The position numbers were made by a program, and so were the translations under genes. Under the pieces are notes generated by a model, which did not search any database, was not told the origin of the DNA, and saw only the letters and a list, made by a program, of their open reading frames with translations. This document shows positions 5,209 to 7,213 of a DNA stretch of 7,213 nt, in pieces. This DNA is from DAOUJI01 sp034422875 (GTDB lineage Bacteria; Chloroflexota; Dehalococcoidia; Lucifugimonadales; JAGWBF01), in NCBI GenBank assembly GCA_034422875.1, contig DAOUJI010000090.1, forward strand, positions 1 through 7,213. The letters are read 5' to 3'. The stretch's first letter is position 1. Each line of letters opens with the position of its first letter.

Positions 5209-6539
5209 TAGAAAGATACTCCCGGCCGAGAATGAAGGCCGTATGGTCTGACGAAAACAAGTACGGCAAGTGGATGCAGGTGGAGCTTGCCGTTTGCGAG
5301 GCGTGGACGGAAGCCGGTGTAATTCCCCAAGAGGACATGGAAGCTCTCCGCCGCGCCCGCTACAACCATGCACGCATGGAAGAGATATTCGAACGGACTC
5401 GCCACGACGTAACCGCCTTTCTCCAGTCTGTGACGGAGGGCCTTGGCGACGAAGGCCGCTGGCTTCACCTGGGCATGACCTCCAGCGACATGCTGGACAC
5501 GGCGCTGAGTCTGCAGATGGTCGAAGCGGGAGAGATACTGAAGGAGGACCTGGAGTCCCTATCGGAAGCCGTAAGGACGCAGGCGTTAGAGCACAAAGAC
5601 ACTCCTATGATGGGACGCACCCACGGAGTCCACGCAGAACCCATTACGTTTGGCCTCAAGCTGGCCCTCTGGTGGGACGAGGTGCGGCGCCACAGTGAAA
5701 GGCTCGACCAGGCCATCGAAAGCGTGAGAGTGGGAAAGATTTCGGGCGCAGTGGGGACCCACGCCACCATACCGCCGGACGTGGAGGAAAAGGTCTGCTC
5801 ACGCCTGGGGCTTAAGACAGCCCCTGTGTCCAGCCAGATTATCCAGAGGGACCGCCACGCCCATTTCGTCACCACGCTGGCGCTGGTGGCGGCGTCGCTG
5901 GAGAAGTTCGCAACCGAAATCCGTTCCCTGCAGCGCACCGAAGTGCGTGAGGCTGAGGAACCCTTCGGGAAGGGCCAGACGGGCTCGTCGTCCATGCCTC
6001 ACAAGCGCAACCCGGAGCTTTCCGAGCGCGTGTGCGGGCTGGCCCGGCTGATTCGTGGGCACAGCATCACGGCCCTGGAGAACGTGGCCCTATGGCATGA
6101 GCGGGACATCAGCCACTCGTCCGCCGAACGGCTGATAATCCCGGACTCCTGCCTTGCCCTCGACTATATCCTCGACATCTTCACGGGAGTGGTCAAAGGA
6201 CTTAGAGTCCACCCGGAGCGGATGCGGGAGAACATGGAGAGCGCCCGCGGACTGCTGTTCAGCCAGCGGACCATGCTCGCCCTTGTGGAAAAGGGACTTC
6301 CCAGGGAAACAGCCTATTCGATAGTCCAGCGTCACGCCATGCCCAGTTGGGACGAGGGCCTGGACTTCCGAGAACTGGTCAAGGCCGATCCGGAGGTGAA
6401 CTCTCGTCTTTCACCTAAAGAATTGGCGGACATCTTCGACTACGGCTACTATTTGAGATACGTGGACGCTACCTTTGAACGGGTGGGACTCGCGCCCCAA
6501 AAAGTCGGGGCAGGACAGGCGGTGGAGGAGCAGAGATGA
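5205..6539 (+). CDS. purB: Adenylosuccinate lyase
   Basis: A 444-residue member of the fumarase/aspartase superfamily. It cleaves fumarate from SAICAR to give AICAR and from adenylosuccinate to give AMP, so it serves both the common purine pathway and the AMP branch; the family is a cytoplasmic homotetramer. Visible motifs are the N-terminal IERYSRPRM, TRHDV with His67, TSSDMLDTA (92-100), GRTHGVHAEPITFG (137-150) with conserved His140, and the superfamily signature GSSSMPHKRNP (260-270), which carries the flexible-loop serines. The length matches the bacterial form of about 430-450 residues (Bacillus and Thermotoga type) rather than the longer E. coli type, and the sequence is intact to its C-terminus. 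The ATG overlaps the stop of the HAD gene (ATGA) and the stop overlaps the purC ATG in the same way. It acts directly after PurC in the pathway. Confidence 0.97.
   Translation: MIERYSRPRMKAVWSDENKYGKWMQVELAVCEAWTEAGVIPQEDMEALRRARYNHARMEEIFERTRHDVTAFLQSVTEGLGDEGRWLHLGMTSSDMLDTALSLQMVEAGEILKEDLESLSEAVRTQALEHKDTPMMGRTHGVHAEPITFGLKLALWWDEVRRHSERLDQAIESVRVGKISGAVGTHATIPPDVEEKVCSRLGLKTAPVSSQIIQRDRHAHFVTTLALVAASLEKFATEIRSLQRTEVREAEEPFGKGQTGSSSMPHKRNPELSERVCGLARLIRGHSITALENVALWHERDISHSSAERLIIPDSCLALDYILDIFTGVVKGLRVHPERMRENMESARGLLFSQRTMLALVEKGLPRETAYSIVQRHAMPSWDEGLDFRELVKADPEVNSRLSPKELADIFDYGYYLRYVDATFERVGLAPQKVGAGQAVEEQR
6524..6530 (+). promoter_or_regulatory. Ribosome binding site of purC
   Basis: GGAGGAG ends five bases before the ATG at 6536. 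It lies within the last codons of purB and supports the purC start chosen here. Confidence 0.7.
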
Positions 6540-7213
6540 TTATTGAGGCGGAACTTCCCAACAGGCTATATCGGGGAAAGGTGCGGGACACCTTCGAACT
6601 GGGCGACGGGCTGATGCTTATGGTGGCCACCGACAGGATTTCGGCCTTCGACGTGGTGCTGCCCAACGGCATACCAAACAAGGGCCTCGTGCTGTCTCGC
6701 ATATCGGACTTCTGGTTCCAGCGGACCAAGTCTATCGTGGACAACCACCTGGTCGGGATGGCCGACGACCCCGCGGCAGTCGCCAGCGTTGGTTCCGGCA
6801 ACGGCCTTCTCTCAGACCTGGACCCGGAAATCGCACGGCAAGCCATGATCGTCAAGCGGGCCGAGCGGATCGACGTGGAGTGCATCGTCAGGGGATACCT
6901 GGCTGGCTCTGCTTGGTCCGAGTACCGCAGGCAGGGCACGGTCTGGGGAGACAAGCTGCCTGAAGGCATGGTGGAAGGGGAAGTGCTCCCGGAAGCCATC
7001 TTCACACCCACCACCAAAGCTGAAGAGGGCCATGACGAAAACATGAGCGTCCAGGAAGTGGCCGACATGGTGGGGAAAGATATGGCGGAGCGGCTGGAAG
7101 CCCTGAGTCTGGCCGTCTACCAGCACGCCCACGACTACGCCAGGGAGCGGGGGATAATCCTGGTGGACACAAAAATGGAGTTCGGCGTACTCGACGGTGA
7201 ACTAATTCTCATC
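6536..7213 (+). CDS. purC: SAICAR synthetase, N-terminal part (cut by window end)
   Basis: An open frame of 226 codons runs from ATG 6536 to the window edge without a stop. It encodes phosphoribosylaminoimidazole-succinocarboxamide synthase, which joins CAIR and aspartate with ATP to form SAICAR, between the PurE and PurB steps. Motifs in order are GKVRDTF (residues 14-20), VATDRISAFDVVLP (30-43), VECIVRGYLAGSAW (114-127), IFTPTTKAEEGHDEN (155-169) and GIILVDTKMEFG (206-217). The pattern, including the insertion before the ECIVRGYLAGSAW segment, resembles the longer PurC form of about 290-310 residues (yeast Ade1-like) rather than the short form of about 240 residues in E. coli and Bacillus. 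On that basis roughly 70-80 C-terminal residues would lie outside the window. The start has GGAGGAG five bases upstream, and the ATG overlaps the purB TGA as ATGA, which indicates coupled translation. Confidence 0.95.
   Translation, partial: MIIEAELPNRLYRGKVRDTFELGDGLMLMVATDRISAFDVVLPNGIPNKGLVLSRISDFWFQRTKSIVDNHLVGMADDPAAVASVGSGNGLLSDLDPEIARQAMIVKRAERIDVECIVRGYLAGSAWSEYRRQGTVWGDKLPEGMVEGEVLPEAIFTPTTKAEEGHDENMSVQEVADMVGKDMAERLEALSLAVYQHAHDYARERGIILVDTKMEFGVLDGELILI

Overview
The window is ordinary, densely packed bacterial chromosome with high GC content, judged by eye. It carries the 5' ends of two divergent transcription units. The leftward unit holds tsaC (threonylcarbamoyl-AMP synthase, tRNA t6A pathway) followed by rpiB (ribose-5-phosphate isomerase B, cut by the window start). 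The rightward unit is a purine gene cluster: guaA, purD, purE, an MtnX-like HAD phosphatase, purB and purC (cut by the window end). No tRNA, rRNA, CRISPR array, insertion sequence, attachment site or phage gene is visible. Gene content, GTG starts and strong GGAGG-type ribosome binding sites fit a free-living bacterium. My best guess for the lineage is Chloroflexota (Dehalococcoidia or SAR202-like), but this is an impression from protein style, not proof.

Layout. Positions 1-866 are leftward: tsaC ends 18 bases before rpiB starts, and the rpiB ribosome binding site lies in that gap. Positions 867-963 are the only divergent intergenic region. It holds a good sigma70-like promoter facing guaA and, overlapping it on the other strand, an extended -10 element facing tsaC; the two -10 boxes form an imperfect inverted repeat. 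guaA (964-2628) is followed by a 67-base gap and purD (2696-3949), then a 49-base AT-rich gap and purE (3999-4457). From purE onward the genes overlap: purE and the HAD gene by 35 bases, the HAD gene and purB by an ATGA, and purB and purC by an ATGA. This suggests one translationally coupled block.

How the genes work together. PurD makes glycinamide ribonucleotide. PurE, PurC and PurB perform three successive late steps: carboxylated AIR, then SAICAR, then AICAR. PurB also converts adenylosuccinate to AMP. GuaA aminates XMP to GMP. RpiB on the other strand interconverts ribulose-5-P and ribose-5-P, the precursor of PRPP, so the neighbourhood has a loose nucleotide theme. The remaining purine genes (purF, purN/T, purL/Q/S, purM, purK, purH, guaB) are not in the window.

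The points most worth a second look are: a PurE that has the class I framework but Ala where E. coli PurE has His75, with no purK beside it; an MtnX-like phosphatase locked between purE and purB; a GuaA N-terminus about 37 residues longer than that of E. coli; and the compact overlapping divergent promoters. I see no convincing sign of a wholly new system.
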